This document shows, piece by piece, positions 1 to 6,166 of a stretch of 14,528 nt of DNA. Position 1 is the first letter of the stretch, and each line of letters opens with the position of its first letter. Position numbers and translations under genes: made by a program. The DNA comes from Firmicutes bacterium CAG:582 (lineage in GTDB: Bacteria; Bacillota_I; Bacilli_A; RF39; UBA660). The stretch lies in assembly GCA_000435515.1 (NCBI GenBank), contig FR884158.1, forward strand, positions 42,882 to 57,409, in the 5' to 3' direction. Under the pieces are notes generated by a model, which saw nothing but the letters and a program-made list of their open reading frames with translations, was not told where the DNA came from and did not search any database.

Positions 1-632
1 GAACTCCAGTAAGTCTTGAATATTCATTCACAGTAACACGTGGAATTCTTAGTGGAAAAAATCGTATGGTAGAAATGAGTTCTTCTTCTAAGAAAAGTTA
101 TTATGGACAAAGTGGAGATTCATGGTATATGAATCTATTACAAATTGATGCTTCAATAAACTCCGGTAATTCAGGTGGTCCACTTGCTAACTCAAATGGT
201 GAAGTAATCGGAATCACAAATAGTAAATTATCATCATCCACATTAAGTGGTGCATCTATTGAAAATATGGGATTTGCAATTCCAATTGAAGATGCTTTAT
301 CTGTTGCTGAATACTTAGAAAATAATGGAAAAGTTACAAGACCTGTTTTAGGTGTAACAATGACATCTGTCGAAGGTGCTGAATATAATGGTGTCAAAAT
401 AAGTGATAGTATTACAAGTGGAGCTGTTATTACAGATGTATCAAGTGGTTCTACAGCTGATGCTGCTAAATTAAAAAAAGGTGATGTAATTATCAAATTA
501 GATGATTATAAAATTAAAGATTATAAATATTTGAAATATTATCTATATCGTTATAGAGTTGGAGATAAAGTAAAAATAACTTATATTAGAGATGGCAAAG
601 AAAAAACTGTTGAAGTTACGTTAAAGGATTAG
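1..632 (+). CDS. HtrA/DegP-family serine protease, C-terminal part (5' end outside window)
   Basis: Surface or membrane-associated trypsin-like protease/chaperone of the HtrA family that degrades misfolded exported proteins. The reading frame is open from base 3, so the gene enters from the left and its N-terminus (signal or anchor, catalytic His and Asp) is not seen. Visible are the conserved stretch before the active site (TPVSLEYSFTVTRGILSG, like the G-x-P-x-x-x-x-x-T-V-T-x-G-I motif), the catalytic serine in GNSGGPL (about bases 165-185), the GFAIPI strand that closes the protease domain, and then one PDZ domain (about VLGVTM... to the end) for substrate recognition. The gene ends with a terminator overlapping its stop. 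In Bacillus an htrA-like gene sits beside walJ and rlmH; here it lies upstream of ychF instead, with walJ-rlmH about 7 kb downstream. The paralogue (HtrA, HtrB or HtrC type) cannot be decided. Confidence 0.93.
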   Translation, partial: TPVSLEYSFTVTRGILSGKNRMVEMSSSSKKSYYGQSGDSWYMNLLQIDASINSGNSGGPLANSNGEVIGITNSKLSSSTLSGASIENMGFAIPIEDALSVAEYLENNGKVTRPVLGVTMTSVEGAEYNGVKISDSITSGAVITDVSSGSTADAAKLKKGDVIIKLDDYKIKDYKYLKYYLYRYRVGDKVKITYIRDGKEKTVEVTLKD

Positions 633-655
633 TTTTAATCCTTTTATTTTGTCTT
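623..655 (+). terminator. Rho-independent terminator of the htrA-like gene
   Basis: A perfect 9-bp stem AAAGGATTA / TAATCCTTT (623-631 and 636-644) with loop GTTT is followed by a T-rich tail. The left arm contains most of the stop codon of the protease gene. Confidence 0.8.
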
Positions 656-661
656 TATTCT

Positions 662-670
662 TGATATAAT
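662..670 (+). promoter_or_regulatory. Extended -10 promoter for ychF
   Basis: TGATATAAT, a consensus TATAAT with the TGn extension, lies 24 bases before the ychF start codon. No good -35 is seen at the usual 17-bp spacing (TTTTAT at 642-647), as expected for an extended -10 promoter. Transcription would start about 677 and give a very short leader. Confidence 0.7.
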
Positions 671-694
671 ACTTTGTGAATTGGATGTGATAAC

Positions 695-1795
695 ATGGCT
701 TTAAAAGCTGGAATAGTAGGATTACCAAATGTTGGAAAATCAACTTTATTTAATGCAATAACTAAGGCAGGCGCACTTGCTGCAAATTATCCTTTTGCTA
801 CAATTGAACCAAATGTTGGAGTTGTTACTGTACCAGATACAAGACTTGATTATTTAGTTGAATATTATAAACCAAAAAGTGTTGTACCAACTTCATATGA
901 ATTTATTGATATAGCTGGTCTTGTTAAAGGTGCATCTAGTGGTGAAGGACTTGGAAATAAGTTTTTAAGTCATATTAGGGAAACGGATGCTATAGTTGAA
1001 GTTGTTAGATGTTTTGAAAATAAAGATATAACTCATGTTGAAGGAACTGTTGATCCTATTAGAGATATTGAAATAATCAATGTGGAATTAATACTTGCTG
1101 ATTTAGAAATAATAAACAATCGTTTGAATAAAATTGGTAAAAAAGCTAGTATGACTAAAGATAAGAATGAGCTTTTGGAAATAAATACTTTAAAAAAATC
1201 AATGGAGGCTTTAGAAAAGAATATACCTTTAAGAAGAGTTGAATTTGATGATGCTGAAAAGCAAGTTTTGAAAAATTTTTCCTTTATTACAGCAAAACCT
1301 ATTATTTATGTTGCTAATGTAAATGAAGAAGATTTGTCTATTGGAAAAAATGAATATACTGAGAAAGTTCGTGAGTATGCTGGTAAAGAAAATGCTGGAG
1401 TAATTGTAATGTGTGCTAAGATAGAAGAGGATCTTGCACCATTAGAGGAAACAGAAAAACGCGAATTTATGAGTGAACTTGGAATAACTTCTAGTGGTCT
1501 TGATAAGTTAATATTTGCAACTTATGATCTACTTGGACTTGCGACATTCTTTACAAGTGGTACTGATGAATGCCGTGCATGGACATTTAAAAAGGGAATG
1601 AAAGCTCCGAACTGTGCTGGATTAATTCATACCGATTTTGAAAGAGGATTTATTAAAGCGGAAGTAATGAGTTTCGATGATTTTAAAAATTATGGAAGTG
1701 AAATTAAAGTAAAAGAAGCAGGTCGCGTTAGACTTGAAGGAAAAGATTATTTAATGCAAGATGGAGATATAGTTTATTTTAGATTTAATGTTTAA
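695..1795 (+). CDS. ychF: Redox-regulated ATPase YchF (Obg-like ATPase, OLA1 family)
   Basis: Universally conserved TRAFAC-class P-loop protein that, unusually for an Obg relative, prefers ATP over GTP; it associates with ribosomes and is linked to stress and translation control. The 366-residue length is normal for the family. Visible motifs are the P-loop GLPNVGKS (residues 9-16), the YPFATIEPNVG switch I region, the G3 region DIAGLVKGAS with GEGLGNKFL after it, and the NVNE variant of the NKxD motif that goes with ATP use. An alpha-helical coiled-coil insert lies in the middle and a TGS domain occupies the C-terminal ~85 residues. The ribosome binding site GGATGTGA (one mismatch to GGAGGTGA) is about 4 bases before ATG 695, so the start is well supported. 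It appears to be monocistronic. Confidence 0.97.
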   Translation: MALKAGIVGLPNVGKSTLFNAITKAGALAANYPFATIEPNVGVVTVPDTRLDYLVEYYKPKSVVPTSYEFIDIAGLVKGASSGEGLGNKFLSHIRETDAIVEVVRCFENKDITHVEGTVDPIRDIEIINVELILADLEIINNRLNKIGKKASMTKDKNELLEINTLKKSMEALEKNIPLRRVEFDDAEKQVLKNFSFITAKPIIYVANVNEEDLSIGKNEYTEKVREYAGKENAGVIVMCAKIEEDLAPLEETEKREFMSELGITSSGLDKLIFATYDLLGLATFFTSGTDECRAWTFKKGMKAPNCAGLIHTDFERGFIKAEVMSFDDFKNYGSEIKVKEAGRVRLEGKDYLMQDGDIVYFRFNV

Positions 1796-1822
1796 TAAAT
1801 TATATCTTTTTTTCATATATTG

Positions 1823-1851
1823 TTTACAAAAGAAAGTGATTTTGCTATAAT
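1823..1851 (+). promoter_or_regulatory. Sigma-A promoter of the rpsF-ssb-rpsR operon
   Basis: TTTACA (1823-1828), a 17-bp spacer and TATAAT (1846-1851) preceded by TGC form a near-consensus -35/-10 pair with an extended -10. This is one of the strongest promoters in the window, fitting a ribosomal protein operon. The predicted start is about 1857-1859. Confidence 0.85.
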
Positions 1852-1857
1852 ACTCGT

Positions 1858-1915
1858 GAGCTTGAAGGCTCCTTGCTTCTTAATTGAAGCCAAATAGACC
1901 ATAAGGAGGTGTAGT
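1858..1915 (+). promoter_or_regulatory. Structured rpsF leader, candidate S6:S18 autoregulatory element
   Basis: The ~58-base leader can fold so that CTCCTT (1869-1874) pairs perfectly with AAGGAG (1903-1908), the core of the rpsF Shine-Dalgarno. This helix encloses a hairpin GCTTC/GAAGC (1875-1879 and 1886-1890, loop TTAATT). A competing hairpin GAGC/GCTC (1858-1861 and 1868-1871) would release the Shine-Dalgarno. In many bacteria the S6:S18 complex binds the rpsF leader to repress translation, so the position and layout fit. I do not see the CCG trinucleotide typical of the described S6:S18 motif, so the assignment is tentative. Confidence 0.5.
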
Positions 1916-2206
1916 ATGAACAAATATGAAATGATGTTCATAGTAAAAACTACTGTTGAAGAAGATGCAGCTAAGAAAATTGCTGAAGATTTAAAATCAG
2001 TTATCACATCTATGAAGGGTGAAATTACTGATTCTAAAGATTTAGGTAATAAAAAACTTGCTTACTCAATCAATAAAGAAATTACTGGTTTTTACTTTGT
2101 AGTTGATTTTAATGCAACAAATGAAATTGTTTCTGAATTAGATCGTAAGGCTAGAATTAATGAAAACGTTCTTAGACATATGATTATCAGATTAGACGAG
2201 GAGTAA
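1916..2206 (+). CDS. rpsF: 30S ribosomal protein S6
   Basis: Small-subunit protein that binds the platform of 16S rRNA as a heterodimer with S18. The 96-residue product begins MNKYEMMFIVK, the characteristic first beta strand of S6, and contains the conserved D-L-G-x-K-x-L-A-Y and G-x-Y-F-V-V-x-F segments followed by N-E-N-V-L-R-H-M-I. Length is normal. A strong AAGGAGGTG lies 5-13 bases before ATG 1916. It is the first gene of an operon with ssb (5-base gap) and rpsR, the classic Gram-positive arrangement at this locus. Translation may be controlled by the leader just upstream. Confidence 0.97.
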   Translation: MNKYEMMFIVKTTVEEDAAKKIAEDLKSVITSMKGEITDSKDLGNKKLAYSINKEITGFYFVVDFNATNEIVSELDRKARINENVLRHMIIRLDEE

Positions 2207-2211
2207 GATAT

Positions 2212-2664
2212 ATGAATAATGTATGCTTAGTTGGAAGATTAACAAGAGATCCAGAACTTAGAACAACTGGTACAGGAATTTCTACAACAACATTTAGTTT
2301 AGCTGTTGACGGAAGACCAAGTGCAAATGGGGAACCTCATACAGACTTTATTAATATTGTTGTATGGAGAGTACAAGCTGAAAACGTATGTAAATATTGT
2401 TCTAAAGGTAGTATGGTAGCTGTTATTGGAAGAATTACTTCTAGAAGCTATGATGCTCAAGATGGTACAAAGAGATACGTTACAGAAGTTGTAGCAGACA
2501 ATGTTAGATTCTTAAGTTCAAAAGGAGCTAGTGCTGATAATTCCGTAAATTATAATATGAATAATGCTGGTGAATCATCAAGTACTCCTGCTAACCTTGA
2601 AGAAGATCCTTTTAAAGATTTTGGTTCAGAAGTAGTTTTAAGCGATGACGATTTACCATTTTAG
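2212..2664 (+). CDS. ssb: Single-stranded DNA-binding protein
   Basis: Binds and protects single-stranded DNA in replication, repair and recombination. The N-terminal ~105 residues form the OB fold: MNNVCLVGRLTRDPELRTT, then the FSLAVDG, FINIVVW, GSMVAVIGRI and Y-V-T-E-V-V-A-D-N-V segments. A flexible Asn/Ser-rich linker follows, and the protein ends in the acidic tip SDDDLPF that recruits partner enzymes. At 150 residues it is a full-length homotetramer-type SSB. It lies between rpsF and rpsR, as in other Firmicutes, so SSB supply is tied to ribosome synthesis; the ribosome binding site GAGGAG sits in the 3' end of rpsF. Confidence 0.97.
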   Translation: MNNVCLVGRLTRDPELRTTGTGISTTTFSLAVDGRPSANGEPHTDFINIVVWRVQAENVCKYCSKGSMVAVIGRITSRSYDAQDGTKRYVTEVVADNVRFLSSKGASADNSVNYNMNNAGESSSTPANLEEDPFKDFGSEVVLSDDDLPF

Positions 2665-2679
2665 AAAGGAATGAATAAA

Positions 2680-2895
2680 ATGGCTGAATTTTTTAGAAAA
2701 AAGAAAAAAGTTTGTCAAATGTGCGCTGGTAAAAGCGTTGATTATAAAGATGTAGCAATCGTTTCAAAATACATCAATGAAAAAGGTAAAATTATGCCTA
2801 GACGTATGACTGGAGCTTGTGCTAAACATCAAAGACATATTGCTCAACAAATTAAAAGAGCAAGATTTATGGCTTTAATACCATTTGTTAAGTAA
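2680..2895 (+). CDS. rpsR: 30S ribosomal protein S18
   Basis: Small-subunit platform protein that pairs with S6. I chose ATG 2680 (MAEFFRKKKK, 71 residues) over the in-frame ATG 2671, because AAAGGA at 2665-2670 touches the earlier ATG but sits 9 bases before the later one, and MAEFFRKKK matches normal S18 N-termini. Residues C12, C15, C47 and H50 (CxxC ... CxxH) give a plausible zinc site, as in the cysteine-containing type of S18. The RRMTGACAKHQRHIAQQIKRAR helix region and the ending LIPFV are typical. It is the last gene of its operon; the stop lies beside a strong terminator. Confidence 0.96.
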   Translation: MAEFFRKKKKVCQMCAGKSVDYKDVAIVSKYINEKGKIMPRRMTGACAKHQRHIAQQIKRARFMALIPFVK

Positions 2896-2917
2896 GAAAC
2901 GAAAGTTTCTTTTTTTT
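2894..2917 (+). terminator. Rho-independent terminator of rpsF-ssb-rpsR
   Basis: Stem AAGAAAC/GTTTCTT (2894-2900 and 2905-2911) is closed by a GAAA tetraloop and followed by an unbroken T run. It overlaps the rpsR stop codon and ends one base before the next promoter's extended -10 element, which is extremely compact. Confidence 0.9.
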
Positions 2918-2918
2918 G

Positions 2919-2927
2919 TGCTATAAT
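2919..2927 (+). promoter_or_regulatory. Extended -10 promoter for the first TPR-like gene
   Basis: TGCTATAAT, perfect TATAAT with the TGn extension, directly follows the T run of the rpsR terminator. There is no -35 at the right distance. The next gene starts 23 bases later. Confidence 0.7.
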
Positions 2928-2950
2928 ATGTATCATTAAGGAGACATATT

Positions 2951-3622
2951 ATGGATAAATGGTATTTATTAAGAAATGCAATTAACAATAAAAATTATGA
3001 GGAAGCCGTGAGTTTACTTTATGATATTTCAAAAGGTATAGTAAGTGATAAAAAATTATTTTATTCTTCTTTAATGATTTTAGCTAATGTTGGATATATT
3101 ACTGATGTAAAAATAATACTTGCAAAGACTTATACTTCAAAAAAAGATGATGACTTAAAAAAAATTATTTTTAATTCTATGGACGAATATGAAAAAGAAT
3201 GTAGTTTAACAGATGAACAATTAGAAATAACAACTGGATGTATTAAAATGATTAGAGAGGCTTTTGCATATGAAGAATATGAACTAGTTTATGATTTATG
3301 CGAATGGGGATATTATGTAAGTCAATTACCAATTTTTCTTTATTATGAGGGTAAATGTTTTTATAAATGTCAAAATTATGCTGTAGCAGAAGAACTTTTA
3401 TTAAAGTATGTTGAACTTGGAAGTGAAAAAACATCAAAAGCTTACCTTTATTTAACAAGAATATATGAATTAAAAGGAAATAAGAATAAGTATTTAAAAT
3501 ATAAGAGAAAGTTAGAAGTAGCAGAAATGGCTAGCTTTAATTCATTCTATTTTTATGATTTGTCAGATAAAAATATAGATAGGCAAAAATATTATTTGCA
3601 ACTTACTAATTTAAATTTCTAG
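2951..3622 (+). CDS. TPR-like helical-repeat protein, tandem paralogue A
   Basis: I do not recognise a named family. The 223-residue product has no signal peptide or membrane segment and is rich in Tyr, Lys, Glu and Leu. It looks like an alpha solenoid: an N-terminal unit (NNKNYEEAVSLLYDI ... LANVGYITDVKIIL) and a C-terminal unit (LPIFLYYEGKCFYKCQNY, AEELLLKYVELGS, KAYLYLTRIYELKGN) with the small/large residue spacing of TPR helix pairs. It aligns over most of its length with the next gene: both keep P-x-x-L-Y-Y-x-G-K, L-x-Y-[IV]-x-[LV]-G-S-E and K-A-Y. AAGGAG at 2938-2943 lies 7 bases before the ATG. TPR proteins usually mediate protein-protein contacts; the partner is unknown. Coding composition matches the neighbours, so recent transfer is not evident. 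Confidence 0.85.
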   Translation: MDKWYLLRNAINNKNYEEAVSLLYDISKGIVSDKKLFYSSLMILANVGYITDVKIILAKTYTSKKDDDLKKIIFNSMDEYEKECSLTDEQLEITTGCIKMIREAFAYEEYELVYDLCEWGYYVSQLPIFLYYEGKCFYKCQNYAVAEELLLKYVELGSEKTSKAYLYLTRIYELKGNKNKYLKYKRKLEVAEMASFNSFYFYDLSDKNIDRQKYYLQLTNLNF

Positions 3623-3630
3623 TATTCGAT

Positions 3631-3659
3631 TTGTTTCTTCACTTTTGTTGTGGTATAAT
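3631..3659 (+). promoter_or_regulatory. Promoter for the second TPR-like gene
   Basis: TTGTTT (3631-3636), a 17-bp spacer and TATAAT (3654-3659) with a TGG extension. The -35 is weak and the -10 ideal, so the second paralogue can be expressed separately from the first. I see no convincing terminator between the two genes. Confidence 0.7.
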
Positions 3660-3685
3660 AACTGGCACATTATGAAGGTGATGAA

Positions 3686-4315
3686 ATGGATTATATTAAT
3701 GAACTTCTATTACAAAAACGTTATGACGAGGTTTTTAGCTGTATATATTCTCTTATTGAAGAAAAGAAGGCAACAAAAGAGTTGTATCCAATTTTGTTTA
3801 AACTTGCTAAAATTGGATATCATTTTCAAGTATATGATATTTTGACTAATTTAAGTATTCCAGGAAAAATGGAAAAAAGAATAATAGAAAACGAGATAAA
3901 AAACGAACAAAAATATATGTTATTAAATGATTATCAAAAGGAAATATATGATGATGCTATTTGGAGAATTTCCGAAGAGATAAAAAATAAAGCGTATATT
4001 ACTGCTTATATGTATGCAAGTTATGCATACTCTATAACTGGAATGCCTGAAATGTTATATTATAAAGGTAAAGCGCTTTTTAAAATGAAAGATAATTTTA
4101 ATGCTCGAAATGTATTTTTGGAATATATAAAAGTTGGATCTGAACGTGTTAATAAAGCATATATATTTTTACATTCAATTTCTATAAAAGTTCATAGTAA
4201 AACTATGGCAAATTACTATAAAAAAGAAATGGATAAACTGGAGTATTTATATCAAAGTAATTTTGATTATAAAGATATTGAATATCATTTGAGATTTTAT
4301 AAAAAGGAATATTAA
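3686..4315 (+). CDS. TPR-like helical-repeat protein, tandem paralogue B
   Basis: No named family is recognised. The 209-residue protein is soluble-looking and predicted all-helical, and is a diverged copy of the gene before it. Matching regions are LLLQKRYDEVFSCIYSL ... LAKIGYHFQVYDIL near the N-terminus and MPEMLYYKGKALFKMKDN, LEYIKVGSERVNKAY in the C-terminal half. AAGGTGA about 6 bases before ATG 3686 supports the start. It has its own promoter and is followed by the rplI promoter, so it may be transcribed alone. In Bacillus the rpsR-rplI interval holds yybS and gdpP (yybT); here those are absent and the paralogue pair is in their place. Function unknown; a scaffold or adaptor role is only a guess from the fold. 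Confidence 0.85.
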   Translation: MDYINELLLQKRYDEVFSCIYSLIEEKKATKELYPILFKLAKIGYHFQVYDILTNLSIPGKMEKRIIENEIKNEQKYMLLNDYQKEIYDDAIWRISEEIKNKAYITAYMYASYAYSITGMPEMLYYKGKALFKMKDNFNARNVFLEYIKVGSERVNKAYIFLHSISIKVHSKTMANYYKKEMDKLEYLYQSNFDYKDIEYHLRFYKKEY

Positions 4316-4334
4316 TGAAAATTTCATAATTATT

Positions 4335-4343
4335 TGATATAAT
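4335..4343 (+). promoter_or_regulatory. Extended -10 promoter of the rplI-dnaB-M23-walJ-rlmH operon
   Basis: TGATATAAT stands 22 bases before the rplI start. No clear -35 is present. A small palindrome (ATGAAA/TTTCAT, about 4316-4328) lies just upstream but lacks a T run, so I do not call it a terminator. No other promoter or terminator is obvious until after rlmH. Confidence 0.7.
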
Positions 4344-4365
4344 ATTTGAAGATGGAAGTGATAGT

Positions 4366-4803
4366 ATGAAAGTTATATTACTTAAAGACGTAAAAAAACA
4401 AGGTAAAAAAGATGAAATAATCAATGTAAGTGATGGTTATGCTCAAAATTATTTAATAAAATTAGGACTTGCTGTTCCTTGTAATGAAGGAAATAAAAAG
4501 AAACTTGATAGAACATTAGAGGAAAGAGAAAAAGAGGAAGAATTTCGTGTTAAAGAATGCCAAAAATTGAGTGATGAACTTAAAAATGTTACTATTACAT
4601 TTACAGCTAAAACTGGTAAAGATGGTAGAATGTTTGGTTCTATTTCTAATAAACAAATAGCTCAAGAACTTAAGAATAAAGGATACGATATTGATAAAAA
4701 GTTAATTGAATGTGATCATGTAATTGATACTCTTGGAGTACATAAAGTAAAGATAAATTTACATAAAAAAGTTATTGCTTACGTAAATGTTTCAGTTAAC
4801 TAG
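4366..4803 (+). CDS. rplI: 50S ribosomal protein L9
   Basis: Large-subunit protein that binds 23S rRNA near the L1 stalk and helps maintain reading frame. The N-terminal domain is canonical: MKVILLKDVKKQGKKDEIINVSDGYAQNYL with the Gly/Lys-rich loop, then a long connecting helix (EEREKEEEFRVKECQKLSDELK). The C-terminal domain carries GKDGRMFGSISNKQIAQEL and ends in VNVSVN. The length (145) is normal. GGAAGTGA lies about 4 bases before the ATG. It is the first gene of a five-gene transcript, with dnaB only 8 bases downstream. Confidence 0.97.
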   Translation: MKVILLKDVKKQGKKDEIINVSDGYAQNYLIKLGLAVPCNEGNKKKLDRTLEEREKEEEFRVKECQKLSDELKNVTITFTAKTGKDGRMFGSISNKQIAQELKNKGYDIDKKLIECDHVIDTLGVHKVKINLHKKVIAYVNVSVN

Positions 4804-4811
4804 GAGGACTT

Positions 4812-6158
4812 ATGGCCGATATGAAAGAAGAACCTAAAAATTTAGAAGCGGAGATGTGCGTTCTTGGTTGTGCATACATGTCTTCATCTGCTTTAGAAAA
4901 AGTATGTGATGAACTTTCTAGTGATATGTTTTATGATAAGCGCAATTCAGTTATATATGATGCTTTATCAGAATTGAAAAAAAGAAATGAAAAAATTGAT
5001 TCAACGATTCTTAAAAATGAGATAGAAAAAAATACACCAATAAACTCAGTTGGTGGTGTTGAATATTTAAGTGATGTTATTGATTCAGTTGTATCAGCTT
5101 CTAATATTGATTCATATATAAAAATAGTTAGAGAGAAAGCTTTAAGAAGAAAACTTATTACAGTATGTGAGGATATTGAAAAGAATGCTAGAGTTGAAGA
5201 TCAAGACACGAATGATTTAATTGAAAGTGCTGAAAAGAAACTATTTACAGTTACTAAGGCGAGAAAAGCTGGAGAATTTAGAACAAGCCGTGAAGTTTTA
5301 AAATCAGCTATAAGTCAACTTGAAACATTATCCAAAAATGATTCTGATGTTACTGGTGTTCCAACCGGGTTTTATGATTTTGATAAGTTGACTAGTGGCC
5401 TTCATCCAAATGAACTTATAATTATTGCTGCTCGTCCTGCTATGGGTAAAACAGCTTTTGCTTTGAATATTGCTGTAAATGCTGCTTTAGCAACTAATAA
5501 GGCTGTTGCTATATTCAACCTAGAAATGGGCGCTGAGCAATTAATGTTCCGTATGCTTTCGGCAGCTAGCTCTGTTGAAGGTAATAAGCTTAAAACTGGT
5601 AAATTAAGTCATGATGACTGGAAAAAAATAAATGAAGCAACAAGTGAACTTGGAGATGCACCAATATTTATTGAGGATACTCCAGGTATTACAATAGGTG
5701 AGATACGCGCTAAATGTAGACGTCTTGCAAGCGCTGGAAATTTAGGATTAATTGTGATCGATTACTTGCAACTTATAAGTGGTGGTCCTGGTTATGGTAA
5801 TAATCGTCAACAAGAGGTATCTGATATATCTCGTAGCCTTAAAACAATGGCAATGGAATTAGGTGTTCCAGTTATTGCTCTTGCCCAACTTTCACGTAAC
5901 GTTGAAGGAAGAGAAAACAAACGTCCAATTATGTCGGACTTAAGAGAATCAGGTTCAATTGAACAAGATGCCGATATAGTTTCGTTTCTTTATAGAGATG
6001 ATTATTACACTAAACAAGTCGATAACCCGGATGGGATTTCTATTTCGGAACTTATAATCGGTAAGCATCGTAATGGTGCAACGGGAACAATTGAATTGCT
6101 ATTTGAAAAGAACATAAGTAATTTTAGAAATTATGTTAAAAATGTAGAAGAAACATAG
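4812..6158 (+). CDS. dnaB: Replicative DNA helicase DnaB (DnaC in Bacillus nomenclature)
   Basis: Hexameric 5'-3' helicase that unwinds DNA at the replication fork. The 448-residue protein has the N-terminal primase-interacting domain (PKNLEAEMCVLGCAYM..., residues 8-110) and a RecA-type ATPase domain. The latter starts at GVPTGFYDFDKLTSGL and contains Walker A ARPAMGKT (207-214), Walker B VIDYLQL (315-321), the SDLRESGSIEQDAD motif and the KHRNGATG arginine-finger region. TAGGAGGA immediately before ATG 4812 fixes the start; ATG 4821 would be too far from it. No intein is present at the P-loop, a common insertion site. It follows rplI as in Bacillus. Confidence 0.98.
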   Translation: MADMKEEPKNLEAEMCVLGCAYMSSSALEKVCDELSSDMFYDKRNSVIYDALSELKKRNEKIDSTILKNEIEKNTPINSVGGVEYLSDVIDSVVSASNIDSYIKIVREKALRRKLITVCEDIEKNARVEDQDTNDLIESAEKKLFTVTKARKAGEFRTSREVLKSAISQLETLSKNDSDVTGVPTGFYDFDKLTSGLHPNELIIIAARPAMGKTAFALNIAVNAALATNKAVAIFNLEMGAEQLMFRMLSAASSVEGNKLKTGKLSHDDWKKINEATSELGDAPIFIEDTPGITIGEIRAKCRRLASAGNLGLIVIDYLQLISGGPGYGNNRQQEVSDISRSLKTMAMELGVPVIALAQLSRNVEGRENKRPIMSDLRESGSIEQDADIVSFLYRDDYYTKQVDNPDGISISELIIGKHRNGATGTIELLFEKNISNFRNYVKNVEET

Positions 6159-6166
6159 GTGGTTTA

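Noticed and set aside
101..496. 131-residue minus-strand open frame inside the protease gene
   Set aside because: It lies wholly within a well-supported gene, has no recognisable motif, and fits chance antisense openness in AT-rich DNA. The same reasoning removes the minus-strand frames at 1813-2007, 3252-3458, 4203-4424, 7947-8129, 11175-11462 and 13996-14190.
3645..3845. 66-residue plus-strand frame overlapping the start of TPR-like gene B
   Set aside because: It begins at the -10 element, in a different frame, without a ribosome binding site, and the overlapping gene has a clear start and a paralogue.
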